Assembly (NCBI RefSeq): GCF_027580225.2
Contig: NC_073358.2
Span: 11,025,001 to 11,089,000 of the forward strand
Direction: 5' to 3'
DNA from: Misgurnus anguillicaudatus
Taxonomy: Eukaryota > Chordata > Actinopteri > Cypriniformes > Cobitidae
Length of the DNA stretch: 64,000 nucleotides
Below, piece by piece: positions 35,548 to 46,829 of this stretch. A model generated the notes under the pieces. It was not told the DNA's origin. It saw nothing but the letters and a program-made list of their open reading frames with translations, and made no database searches. Position 1 is the first letter of the stretch, and each line of letters starts with the position of its first letter. The translations under genes and the position numbers were made by a program.

Positions 35548-36348
35548 GTAAGTGTTCCGTAATGTTTTTAGATGACTAAGTTAATTTACTGTAACAGTGC
35601 CATTAGCTAGATCTAATGTAACGTTAGTAACACTATTACATGAACAGGGTGGTCACTACTATTGCAGTTGTTCCCGGGCTCTATGTAATGTTAGTAATTA
35701 TTATGTTGTACGAACGCGCTCTATCACCCCAGTAACAAACAAGCAGTGCTTGAGGTAACTCATGACTGTACCCTTTACCTTGCTATTGAAACAGAGGGGG
35801 AAGGGCAGTTTTCATTTTAGTTGGCTAATGTTTGTGGGTTTATTGTGCAAAAACAATTTGCTTTGTGCTATAAAGTAAATAATGATAATAATTATTTTTA
35901 CACGATGTGACTATACAAATCTTAACATATAAATAGGAAAATGTTCACGTTATTTTGTCACTTACTGGGAGCAGTATGCTAGCTGGAGCCATTCACTTCC
36001 AGTCTTTGTGCTAAGCTAAGCTAGCGGGGGCTGCATCAGACAGAGTTATAGCACGCACGGAGATGAGAAAGGTATGTATGGACTTATCTAACTCTGGGGG
36101 ATACGGTGAATAAGCTAAATTCCCAAAATGTGGCCATGTTCCTTTAAGAGAGACAGCTGGTGCAAAGTGAGGGAGTCCAAATGCTTCGAAACTCTTTAAA
36201 CATTTGTACATATTAATGTCAGTAAAATATTAGTGATCGACCGATACTAATATTGAGAAAGCAGTGTGGCAGATATAACACAAATGTAATTACATTAAAG
36301 AGCACCTATTGTCCGATTCACGTTTTTGAATTTCCTTTGGTGTGTAAG

Positions 36349-37341
36349 TAGGGCTGTGTAAAAATATTGATTCATCAATGCATTGCAATTATTATTTTCT
36401 CAATTCAATATGGATTCATCAAATCCTATGAATCGATTCAGCCCACCAGCCAGTGGCGGCGCTGTGGGCAACACACTAGTGAGAGCCTTCAGCATTGTAC
36501 AAGACGCGCTTTACCAAAACAGCATGATTTTATTTTACTATTTAAAACGGCTTAATTCATTGTAGCGAGTGCTCAGAGTGCCTCCCTCCCTACCCCTCTC
36601 TCTCTCTAATGTTACGTGCAGCACCTCAACAGCGCGCGCCACCTCCCCTCTCTCATGTTGCGTGCAGCGTGCCTCTCGCGCATAAAATACAGTGAAACGT
36701 ATTTTAACTTTGCGTCCCTCCATGTCCTTTTTTTTTTCGCGTAAACGTCAACAGTCATGGATGTTACTGACAGAGAAGACGGATGATCGAGTTCATCATG
36801 ACTTAACGAAAGGTTAGCAGTAGTGTTTTCCACACATACCCGTTCTCTTGTTGTGAGTCTGTGTGCAAGCAACAACACTGATGAGAAGAGCAACATCACT
36901 ACAGCCTCAATGTAAATATATGGCGATTTTGTCAGACAATGTCCAGTTTTTAGCAGCAGTTAAAGAAAGAGCTGATTGGATTAAACAAGGAGTAACTGGG
37001 TCGTGGGTCATTACTGGGTTGTGTTTAGTCCCTATTTTATATACTACAGACCAGATAATATGTAAAAAATAGCATTCAGTTGTGTTAAAATGCAATATAA
37101 TGTGACAGATCAAATGCAATGATGTCACATATATGCTAATTGGCGTGTGACGTCATCACCGCCACAGTCTCTCAAAACCCTGTGGGAAACACTGTAAAAA
37201 TATACTCAGGTACTTAATTACTTGTGTATTTACTTATTACCGAATTGATATCGAAGCAAATAAATCAATATTGAATTGAACCGAAGCCTCAAGAATCAAA
37301 ATCTAATTGAATTGTGAAATTCCTAACAATACCCAGCCCTA
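36349..37341. mobile_element. hAT element TAGGGCTG (993 bp), third shell
   Basis: TAGGGCTGTGTAAAAATATT and its right partner ending ATACCCAGCCCTA are inverted. The 8-bp TSD TGTGTAAG is perfect (36341-36348 and 37342-37349). The ATTGATTCATCAATGC block near the left end has a counterpart ATATCGAAGC...TCAATATTGAATTG near the right. No transposase was recognised. Confidence 0.9.
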
Positions 37342-37521
37342 TGTGTAAGTCTGTATTAGTTCATGTAAACAATATGCAAAAAGTACATACACCAAAGTAA
37401 ACGATGACGTGAGTTATCATCTTCAACGTAAATCTCTTTTCTTGGACTTAAACAAACACACGGATTGTTGGCAAGTTTACTTCCTGGGATTAGTGATGTA
37501 GAGAAGACTGACATTATCTTA

Positions 37522-37931
37522 GGGTGTTTTCACACCTATTTCATTTGAGCCCTACAAATGCAGTTCAGGGTGTATATGTGAACAAACCAAGTGATCTCAG
37601 ACCCCCTTAAAAGGACCCAAAAGTGAACCGAACTCAGACCACGTCCGGATGTGGTCTGAGTACGGTTCGCTTTTGGGTTCTTTTGTGGTTCGATTTCTTT
37701 TTGATATGTGAAATCAATGAGGTCCTGGTCCGCTTCGCGTGTCGTTTGGACACTGTTTTAAAATCAACTGCTGCACAGAGAATTGGGGACTAAGTTCTTC
37801 TCTTTTGAGTCCACTATTATATATTGTGAACACCAAAAGGACTGAGGTCACATTCGGCTAGTTCCTTTTCTGGTTCACTTTAAGTGAACTGAGTTCGGTT
37901 CTTTTAAAATGAACTATATGTGAAAACACCC
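37522..37931. mobile_element. TIR element GGGTGTTTTCACA (410 bp), third shell
   Basis: GGGTGTTTTCACACCTATT and TATATGTGAAAACACCC are inverted. A central palindrome CCGAACTCAGACCACGTCC / GTGGTCTGAGTACGG is also present. The flanks TTA and ATA give at best an imperfect 3-bp TSD. Confidence 0.8.
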
Positions 37932-38487
37932 ATAATTCCTCCCGCTTTGTCTAACAGCCTGTAAGTTAACTCCTGTTAGCATTGCATTGTGACTGAATCT
38001 TTCAAACATGGTAAAGAGCGTCACATTTCTGGCTGACGTCAGAGGTATCAGGCCAATCACAACGTACAGATTAGCTGGCCAATCAGGGTCACAGAGCTTT
38101 TCAAATCCATGCGTTTCAGGAAGAGAGTTAAATCTGGAGCTACAAAATGTACGGTATGTGAAATATTATACCAAATACACAACATTTTAGCAATGAAATA
38201 GGTGCTCTTTAATGCATTTGTTATGTGAATTTTTAAACCCCCTTTTTAAGTACTTAAAAAATATTTACAAACATATGCACTGAATACATATGTATTGAAT
38301 ATGGATATGGATACTGTTTGAATTAGATTTTGCTGCACACCACCGTCTGTCAGACTTTGGCTTTACATCAGCATTTAAACATTTAAGAAACAGAAAGATT
38401 TATAGGCAGATACAGATCATTTAAATATTTCAAATATTGACCAATTTATCGCCCATTGCAATATATCGATCAATCACTATAAAATAT

Positions 38488-41400
38488 ATCTATAACTTCT
38501 AGGCAAATAAATCTGATGAAAAACACTATCCTGTTGGTGACAGCACAAGTTCGTGTTCACAACAACAACCCAGAAAAGCCAAATCAGCAATAAAGCATAG
38601 CTTTAGGCAAGTGAAGTGAATCTGCTTACTATCTGGAAAAATGATATGCTTGTCTAGTCATGGTGCTTATCTGACACATTTACAATAAATTATTCAATGA
38701 AAAGCACTGGCGTGTCGTGAATAAACTTATTAGCTCATGAGATTTCAAACTGCTGTGCCACCTCAGAGGCAAACTTTCAGATAAATGAATGTGTTGAGTG
38801 AGCAGGAAGAGATGGAAATCCCTCAGAGAACAGAGATTTAGACTTTGGTACGCTGTCATACTGCGAGTTCACTGAGAGGAAACATATAATTGAACAATAT
38901 TGTACTGTACTAGTATTACAACCCGAACGGTTCAGGTAGGGGAAACCGGGGAGTGTTGTAACATGTTTCAACATCTGAATCTTTGTTTCTTATGGTATGT
39001 GCACTTCAGTCATTAAATCTACAATGTTAGAAAAACTGTACAAAAGCTTTATAAAGTAAAGATATGTATATATTTGGTACATTTGAGGTATTAATATGCA
39101 CTTATTAGCTACAACTGTGTACTTTTTGAAAGGAAAGGCTGCCACCCTTGGTGACAGCTTTTGCATCTTTTTCTGAGGATGTACTACTTCTGCTTATCTC
39201 TAATGTACCACAGAAAATATAGACATTTGGACATAAATGAACAAAATCTGATTTAATGATCTAACATAGATCTCCAACCTTTTTTTGAGCAAGGGCTACC
39301 ACAATGCATAAAACAATCTGGAGGGCTACTTGTTTTATATAGTTTATTAAAAACTTGCTTGTTTAATTTATTTCATTTTTTAATTATAAAAATATTTTAC
39401 CAACATAAAAATATGTAAAGAATAAATATTAAAATTGAGGCTATTAATAGAATGTGGGAACAATGTTGGAAACCAACAAAAACCCGGCTGACTTACACTC
39501 TAAAAATGGTGGGTTATTTTTAACCCAGTTGAAAATGTGTTGTGTTGTTTTGAATTCATCCTTATAGTTACAGCACTTCATTTCCACCCCATTACATTCT
39601 CTGTAATGTAAGATAAACACGTTTCACGTAAATTACAGGAGCGTGATCAAATGTGTCATCTGGTTAATTGGTGCGTATATGCTTGGCTCTGCCTGGATTA
39701 ACACAAATCTGTTCTCCTCATTAAATCAAAATATTCAAAATAATTGCTAAAATGTTTAATTTGTAAACAGTCAGACCTCCATTTACGAGTCACATGTTGA
39801 GCAGATTCAGATTCCTTTCAAGAGTTGTTTCAGCCATTTGATCATAATTGTGAAATAAACTAACAGAGGTTAAAGGTTAAAAGCTCTTTCTCACTTTTTC
39901 TCTTTCTGTTTACTGCTAACAGCATAATACAAAACCGTGATCTATTCAGAGGGTGCAAAGAAACATCTCTACATTAAGTCCTGACAAGGCTTAATGGAGA
40001 GCAATGGAGAGTATACTTTCATCTCTGGCTTTGGTACAGGAACACTTTGAAGGCATACTTTATATTATGGTTTCAAATGGAAATATTGCTTCCGTGAGGG
40101 ATGAGACGATGCATTACTCAGCAAAAGGAGACAAAAGTAATTTTTATTTGGATAAGGCGGGTGGTTTATAAGTCTCTTGCATAGGTACTACTTTGGCTCC
40201 GTTTCAGGATCTCTCTTCAGGTTTGAATGGAAAAAAATGAACAGCAGGCCAACAGCTGAGCTGTGTTCTTTCATCAAAAGAGAAAAAATACCATGAGGGA
40301 CGTGTTTAGAGGAAAAATTGACTAGCATTACTAATGGATTAAAAAGCCACATGTCCACATTTCAATAATATATCCTGTTTAAAATAAAATGTATATGCAG
40401 AATATAAGACAGCTTTAAATCTGGAGCGGATAGGACTTTTATATTGCAGAAATCATTAAAGGATATTAAATATATTCACGTTTCAACCATGCATTATCAT
40501 TACTGTAATTTTATCAGCCTGTTTTACCCAAATACTATATTTAATCTGTCTAGAGCCAACCCGCCTCTTTTTTCTCCCGGGAGATTTCCCTGTCGTCACA
40601 TAGGTTGTATTCCAGCTTGTTTACACCTGTGAGTTTGTTTAGTCGTGCGCCAATTAGAGTTTAATGAAATGCAGAATCCTCAAATCGATCGCTGAACCTG
40701 GCTCATCCTTTGATCTTATCTGACAGATAAGGTGTGTGCTGTGGACTCAAAACATCTGAAGAAAATCCAGTTCATTTAAAAGGGATCTATAACGGTCGTC
40801 TCATGCAAGTTTGGGTTTTCCATTCCTAGAGCAGGAACGACAGAAGGAGGATACAGCTGCTGGAGGATTACAAATCCATATCAATACAGCCTTTGTTCGA
40901 CCGAGCACCAGTGGATTCCATCAACTGAGGGCGAAACACTAAAAACCATTTCAAGCTTTTATTTCCACCAGTTTGCTCTAACGCACTCCTAAAACACCAA
41001 ACTTTGAAAGCCTGTAAAGCAAACAAGTAAACAAAGCTGGCAGACGCGTTACGTCTAAAAGTAAACAGTCTCTTTCACCAACGTATTCACTTTCAATCTA
41101 AAAGAAAACTATGGTAAATCAATAGCATTTCCAGAATCTAGTCAGGGCTCACTGGCAACTCCCTGAACGATATAGACAAACTTGCACAGCGGTTCAAACT
41201 GATGTGTATAGCAAACGACAATGACACACATCGTTTGCTTTCTCTGCCCCTCACCAAGACGTCCCGCAGCTTTGATGGAGAGAGAAAAAGCTAATTTATA
41301 TGCCACACAGGGGCAGCAGGTGCTTCAGCTTCAGGGTAGCTTAACATTAGCTAATGCCCCCCCAGCAAAATCCGTTAATATATACTGTACGTGTCTATAT

Positions 41401-42430
41401 ATCTGGAATAGCTAAAAATTAAAACAGTTGCTTATAAAGAAATGTACTGTATGTGATTTTTGGACATAATGAGGTCATTCGCATGCAGCTGGGCACACGG
41501 CCGGCCGCCGTGATTCAAGTCGCATGAGAGCAGACCGCATCTGATCGGTCAAGACCTTGGCATCCATTTGAGAGATTAGTAAAGCGTTGCTGTTTTTTGA
41601 AAAACCTACAGTGTGCACATTTGTGCACATCAGGCTTTTTACTTAAAGCTTTTTTCTCTGCAGATCCTCTTTAAGTATTAATAAGGTCTAAAGAGCAGAG
41701 CGGGTGAATAAAACATCAAAGCTTCACTCACGCTCTCCTTCAAATTAAAATCTGTGCCATAGTGACTCCTCTGAACATCAAACGTGATTTGGAGAATTCA
41801 GGTGTTGTATTTGAGGTGACAACAGACAAATATAAAATATGAAAAGCAATTATTAACACCTAGAATAGGCATAAGACAATCGCAACATCATTGTTAGGCC
41901 TTTTAGCGAAGCTAAAGCTTTAACGTTTTTAAAATTCATGTGATGCTGAGATAGGCTGAACGGGTGGATCGGTTAACAATTAAAACACAGTCCCTGGAGA
42001 TAATGACTGCTTTTAATTGGGTATTGAATAATAGTCTGTCTCAAATGCTGTGTAACTTCATAAGCACTTTTAAAACCCTTTTAAGAGACCAGATAGTGTA
42101 ACTGGAGCGCAGTTTAAACTTTCAACATACAGATTCTGATATATAATCAATAACAGATGATTCCCTATCACAGAGCACTAAACGCTTTATATTAACCTAA
42201 ACAAAGAAGCCGGATTTCTTATCTGAGATTAAAGAAACATATCAGACATACATTAATATGGTAAATTTTTGCACAACACACCACAAAGTGGTATACCATC
42301 TTAACATTAACAAAAAAATCCCAGTAAGCAAAAGATATCACTTCTAAGTTTACTATAGACACCGTTACAAGTAACCCACTTCTTTTCATTTTTGCAAAAA
42401 TAACCTGATAATAATATGATATTCATGTAA
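38488..42430. other. long stretch with few repeats, no gene seen
   Basis: 38935-39260 resembles a fish repeat of the type AGGGGAAACCGGGGAGTGTTG, and 39504-39550 is an AACCCA repeat piece. The rest, notably 40400-42200, looks single-copy and may contain regulatory sequence, but I cannot show any. Confidence 0.45.
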
Positions 42431-42514
42431 GCAAGTCAACCGTGATTATAAGGTGTTTGGTTTCATTATTGTAGGCAAGTCAACCGTGATTATAAGATAT
42501 TTGGTTTCATTAAT
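42431..42514. repeat. 44-bp tandem duplication
   Basis: GCAAGTCAACCGTGATTATA and the next bases occur twice, at 42431 and 42475, with three or four differences near the end of the unit. Confidence 0.9.
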
Positions 42515-42684
42515 TTATTTTATTTATTATTTTGTTTATTTTTGGGCTACGGTTAGACGTCTATAAAATTTTCAATGATTTTCACCCAAATTTTGCATTA
42601 TTTTAGCCTAGATGTGTGCGTTGTGTTTGGACGGCTGGCTATTAGACGTTTTTGAAATTGCTTGATGGGATACAAACTAAAATA

Positions 42685-43222
42685 ACTAACAACCGACGCA
42701 TGTTCATGAGAGTGCGTTTCCAGTGTATGACATAGCATAAAAGATGCGATGGCATAGTGACAAACATGAAAGTGCAGAGAGCAAAACAAAATGGCAGTCA
42801 GAAAATAGTTACCTGTATCTTAAAGCAACACTATGTCATTTTTTACCTTTAAATAATGTCTCTAAAAGTATTTCAGTGATAGAACAACTTTTAACTGGAC
42901 AAATTGTACTGTTGCGGCAACCTGAGCAGTCTCCTAGCTGCTACAAGCACACTCTGAAAGTGGCGGTGGAGGGTAGAGCACACAGCCCCGCCTCTCCCCC
43001 TGCCTGCAGAAGAGTGTCTGATACCAGGCACTGTTGCGCTTTTCAACCACATGGGGGAGCTGTAAGTCATTTTTACACGGAAACTACATAGTGTTGCTTT
43101 AATAGGGGAAAAATCGAGAATTTACACCAGTATACACTGATCAAGAACTCCAATACATGGAGGAGTTTTGTGTCATATTCTGGAAACGCACTCTCGTGAA
43201 CGCGCATCGGTCGTTACTGGAA
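42685..43222. repeat. inverted-repeat element split by a TTAA MITE
   Basis: AACAACCGACGCATGTTCAT with GAGAGTGCGTTTCCAG on the left is inverted at 43180-43222 as CTGGAAACGCACTCTCGTGA and GCGCATCGGTCGTTACT. GTTTGAACTATCCTTTTAAA near 43323 may be its true right end. The MITE 42824-43098 sits in its loop. Confidence 0.65.
42824..43098. mobile_element. TTAA MITE AGCAACACTATG (275 bp)
   Basis: AGCAACACTATGTCATTTTT and AAACTACATAGTGTTGCT are inverted ends, with TTAA on both sides (42820-42823 and 43099-43102). Its central part is GC-richer. A diverged relative lies at 48476-48790. Confidence 0.92.
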
Positions 43223-43229
43223 GCAAGTT

Positions 43230-44417
43230 ATTTTAATTTGTAAAGTTTTAAATATTGATATTTTTCTTACAACATCACATTGATTGCCCTCAGAAATTAA
43301 AGCCCCCTGGGTTTTAATTTTTGTTTGAACTATCCTTTTAAATAATTGCTGGTAATGACTGGCATTCATGCTCGGACACGTTCTATGTGAACCCGTTTTA
43401 ACACCTTTATAAGAGCTGTTGCTTTTAGAGCTGTTTTAATGACAGTTCATACTGTCATTTTTGAGGTTCAGGTGGTTCCCGTGTCCCTTCTTGGAGTACA
43501 ACAAAGCTTTTTCCCTCCCCACTGTGACATTCGAGGAGTCCTGCTGTTTGCTCTGAACGATGCAGGACAGTGGAAATCATGCGCTCCAAACATTCTGTGC
43601 TCGTGTAAACACGATTCTTCACTTTAAACATTTGCATGCTGGATCGTAACCCCACATGTCTTCTCCTTCATTTGTTCCTACGAACAGTTTACGGCCATAA
43701 TTGAAATCCAGAAAAGTAATTATGTAAATCCAAGCACCCCTGTTGCAGCCACATATGGTCGCATGCTAAACGTGTTTAACGGCAATTGTTTAGTGACAGG
43801 GAGGCGATTCGCTTTAGCGCTGCGAGATCTTTCATTATACACGGCCATTTATTGCAATTACTTACAGTGCTAGCGGGACAAACCCTCCAAATGGCTAATA
43901 ACGCTTTGTGTATGCACGTCTAAATATCAAAATAAATCACGCAGTCTTGTCTTAATCCACCAGCAGATGGGCCGCTTTGTCTGCACTCCGTCGAACGCCC
44001 GTTCCAGAAGCCAGAACATCTATCTTGTCAAAGCAGAGGTGGTACAGCGTCTGGGGTTCTCCATGGCTGGGTCTAAGGTTGTTTATAATGTTGCTGGACC
44101 GAATGATGGATGTCTTCCACTGTTGATGAAGTTCCTGGAATGTGCATCTCCTCTCAGGCAGAAAGGGGCGCCCCATGCGAGGACACCGGACCACCATCCC
44201 CCCTCCAGCTTTGCATTTTGAGGGTGTGGGCTTTTTTTGAGATACTACAAACAGATGGGTCATTTTACCAACATCTCCGGAACTCTGGTCTCTACACCAA
44301 GCGTGACTTTTACTAGTCCTGGTCCTCTAAGATAGGAAGCACAAAACAAGCATGATATATAACTTCCTTTAATTGGTTTTGCAATCTCCTTCTGCTCTTG
44401 CTGTAAGATATGCATAT
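43230..44417. other. non-coding gap; 43690-43930 possibly regulatory
   Basis: No supported gene. 43690-43930 has many homeodomain-type words (CCATAATTGA, AGTAATTATG, TGCAATTACTT, CATTTATTGC) and no repeat ends. Confidence 0.35.
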
Positions 44418-44600
44418 ATGTGACCCTGGACCACAAAACCAGTCATAAGTCACATGGCTATATTTGTAGAAATAGCCAACAATCAATGTAAGGGTCAAAA
44501 TTATCTATTTATTTTTTATGCCAAAAATCATTAGGATATTTAGTAAAGATCATGTTCCATATTTTGTAAATGTTCTACCGTAAATATATTAAAAAGTAGC
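44418..44600 (-). repeat. dispersed repeat 'TGTGACCCTGGACCACAAAA', truncated
   Basis: Starts TGTGACCCTGGACCACAAAA and continues through GCCAAAAATCATTAGGATAT. I recognise it as a high-copy zebrafish-type repeat. The other end is missing. Strand is arbitrary. Confidence 0.6.
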
Positions 44601-44609
44601 AATATGTGT

Positions 44610-45479
44610 TGCTATGTGTTAAATTAACCCAACAGCTGGGTTTGTCAATTTTTTTATCCAATTTTGGGTTGAAAATAACTCCAGCACTTTTCAAAGTGCA
44701 AGCATATGAAATGTCAGAATGACTAACGATCATTTCATTTTGGAAGTTCATTGATGTAAAAAAAAAAAATTGTATTAAGTGTGCAGTCTGTAAAAATGAC
44801 TTCTTACGAAAAATTCAATCTCAGCATTTATTGTGAGCGAGAGCAGATAAGGCGTCTAATCTCTCATCTTTCCTCAGGGTCACTACTGAGGCTTGTTAGA
44901 ATTCTAAACAGTGTCAGACTTCATTATGTTTGGTCACAGGTAGATTTCATATCACTACAATGGAGCATGAATAATGTAGGACACACTAAAGCCCGCGGCC
45001 TGCGATGGAGGAGGAGATGGGAGTTACAAGGGGTTAATGTAGGTCTGGATTTTCGTCCTTAGGGGTGCAGCTGAGGAGGTCCACAGGGAGAGCGCAGCTC
45101 AGCGTCCTCCAATTTTCACTACGTCACCAAGACAACAGTCAATTGGGGTAGGGGCAGAAACACAGGAAGACCTTAATACCTCAGCATGACTCATATGGAT
45201 CGCAGGTGGGGTGGGGGGGTTCAAGAGGGTATGAGAGGAAATTTTCTCTATTTTTATATTAACTGTTTGATTGGACAAGTAAGGGTCTTAAATGATGCAA
45301 TAGAAGGAACATTTTTTGCTGAATGGGTCCATAAAGAACATCCAAAGACCTACCATGCGTCCCAATTTAAATACTATCAGTACTAAATAATAGTCAAAAT
45401 TAGTAAATCTCATCTCTGTTAAAACACTTAAATGTCCAAACTTTCCAATAACCAAAACATTACATACTTTTTAGGGCAT
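44610..45479. other. no recognisable gene
   Basis: Begins with an AACCCA-type repeat piece (44618-44690) and is otherwise unremarkable. Confidence 0.45.
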
Positions 45480-45869
45480 AAGGTAGCGTGCACACCAAAG
45501 CTTTTACGCCGATGGCCAGTGTATGTTTAAAATTGTTTTCAATGGAAGGCCAGCGTTTTATAAAAAGCCAGCTGCTGGCGGGTTTTTTTCGTGTTCAGTG
45601 CTTAGAGTTGAAAAATATTCAACTTTGGATAAAAAACTCGTCAATGTCAGTTCTCACACGGCCGTCCATTCACAGTGGAGGAGAGGTGGGATAAACATCA
45701 CAACAACCAACCAGCGATGTTCAACAACTGATAAACAAAGCAGAAGTATCACAGCAACCAAAGCGCTCAGATGAAAAAAGTTGGCAGTCAGATGAAAATA
45801 AATGTTGGCAATCGACGTATGCCTGGTGTTTTCAGACACGTTTAAAAGCTTTGGTGTGCACACCCTCTT
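45480..45869. mobile_element. TIR element AAGGTAGCGTGCACACC
   Basis: AAGGTAGCGTGCACACCAAA and TTTGGTGTGCACACCCTCTT are inverted ends, extended by GCTTTTA/TAAAAGC. The flanks TAGGGCAT and AGGCATAG are only roughly alike, so the TSD is unclear. Confidence 0.75.
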
Positions 45870-45959
45870 AGGCATAGTAGAAGAATTGGGATACAGGCCT
45901 ACTTTAATTGAGTAGAACAACTTTGAGCACCTTTATTGTTTACAGTGCAAAAAAATTAC

Positions 45960-46500
45960 ATAAAAACATACACACACACATTTATTCATTTTAGCAGACG
46001 CTTTTGTCCAAAGCAAAAAATATACACACAAAAAATATAACAAAATAAAAAATAAAATCCAGGTCCAGGCAAAATATAGTAAAATAAAGTAGTGTTTTAG
46101 TCAGTGATCTAAAGAAAAAAACGAAGAGCTTAGATGCAAAAGCCGCTAAACGCCACCTATCAAAAATGAGATAATGATATTAACTGAATGCTCTCGGTAC
46201 ATATGAAGAGTTTGGTTCCAAAATGCGATACACACCATTTAAAAAAAAAATTAGTTACCACCAAAATCAGTCTTGTATCTGGTCATTATTAAAAAGTAAA
46301 TTCTTAATTTTACGCAAAATCCAATATCCGCCGTGTTATTCGTCATCTTTTCTTCCTTTTTCCCCAAAATCCGATAAACGCCAGTCCTCCTTCACTGCAG
46401 AATGCAATAAATCCGCTCAACAAATCACAGCACACCATTCCACGCACTGTAAACAATCATGGTGGTGCGTTAAATACACACGGAATCCTAGTTTTCTTCA
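45960..46500. repeat. SINE tail and a dispersed-repeat block
   Basis: CATTTTAGCAGACGCTTTTGTCC (45987-46009) is an inverted SINE/L2 tail. 46105-46500 contains GCAAAAGCCGCTAAACGCCA and ATCCGATAAACGCCAGTCCT, which I recognise as part of a repeated cyprinid element, with limits unknown. Confidence 0.45.
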
Positions 46501-46587
46501 TCTACTTTGTATTTTGTGATCAACAAATAATAATAATAATAATAATTTTGATGACTTTGATAAATCTCTGGTGGTTTTCTGTGGCAG

Positions 46588-46828
46588 GGAAGCCACTCAA
46601 GTGACGGAAAAATGCCGGCTGTTGCTTGTTCTCCCGACAGCATCAAGCTTCTTTCAAGCTAACACATTGACCACAGGAGATCTAATAAACAACTTTCTAT
46701 TATTTTACTCGAAGTCAACAAAAATCGAGCAGGACCACAACATTTTACAGCTGATCGCTGTCAAAAAAGTTCAGCGACGACGTCCCAAGGGTGACGGCAG
46801 CAATGACAGTGTTCTTAATATGACAAAG
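46588..46828 (+). CDS. exon-like block, unidentified, possibly transposon-encoded
   Basis: GGTGGTTTTCTGTGGCAG (ending 46587) is a fair acceptor and ACAAA|GTAAGT a strong donor. Between them one frame is open for about 80 codons, with CRLLLVLPTASSFF, then DLINNFLLFYSKSTKIEQDH, then a basic stretch VKKVQRRRPK. Composition is protein-like and unlike the AT-rich sequence on either side. I do not recognise the family. Since a dispersed repeat lies immediately upstream, a transposon origin is likelier than a host gene. Confidence 0.35.
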
Positions 46829-46829
46829 T

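Larger units (their letters stand above)
34009..36143 (+). mobile_element. TTAA element with ~300-bp inverted arms and a THAP exon
   Basis: AGGAACATGCCTACATTTTG and its inverse at 36122-36143 start arms that stay alike through blocks such as TTTAGCTTATTCACCGTATC and CCCGCTAGCTTAGCTTAGCA. TTAA flanks both ends (34005-34008 and 36144-36147). The left arm was later split by a 796-bp element. The centre carries a THAP-type exon. TTAA target, long arms and THAP fit the Kolobok superfamily. The family name is inferred. Confidence 0.8.
36299..38208. mobile_element. TTAA element AGAGCACCTATT, second shell
   Basis: AGAGCACCTATTGTCC on the left and GAAATAGGTGCTCT on the right, with TTAA on both sides (36295-36298 and 38209-38212). 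It contains two further insertions, 36349-37341 and 37522-37931. Its own residual sequence is non-coding. Confidence 0.85.
36231..38479. mobile_element. hAT element TAGTGATCGACC, outer shell of a nest
   Basis: TAGTGATCGACCGATACTAA and TATATCGATCAATCACTA are inverted ends. The 8-bp TSD TAAAATAT is perfect (36223-36230 and 38480-38487). Only about 340 bp are its own sequence. The rest is the TTAA element 36299-38208 and its passengers. Confidence 0.88.
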
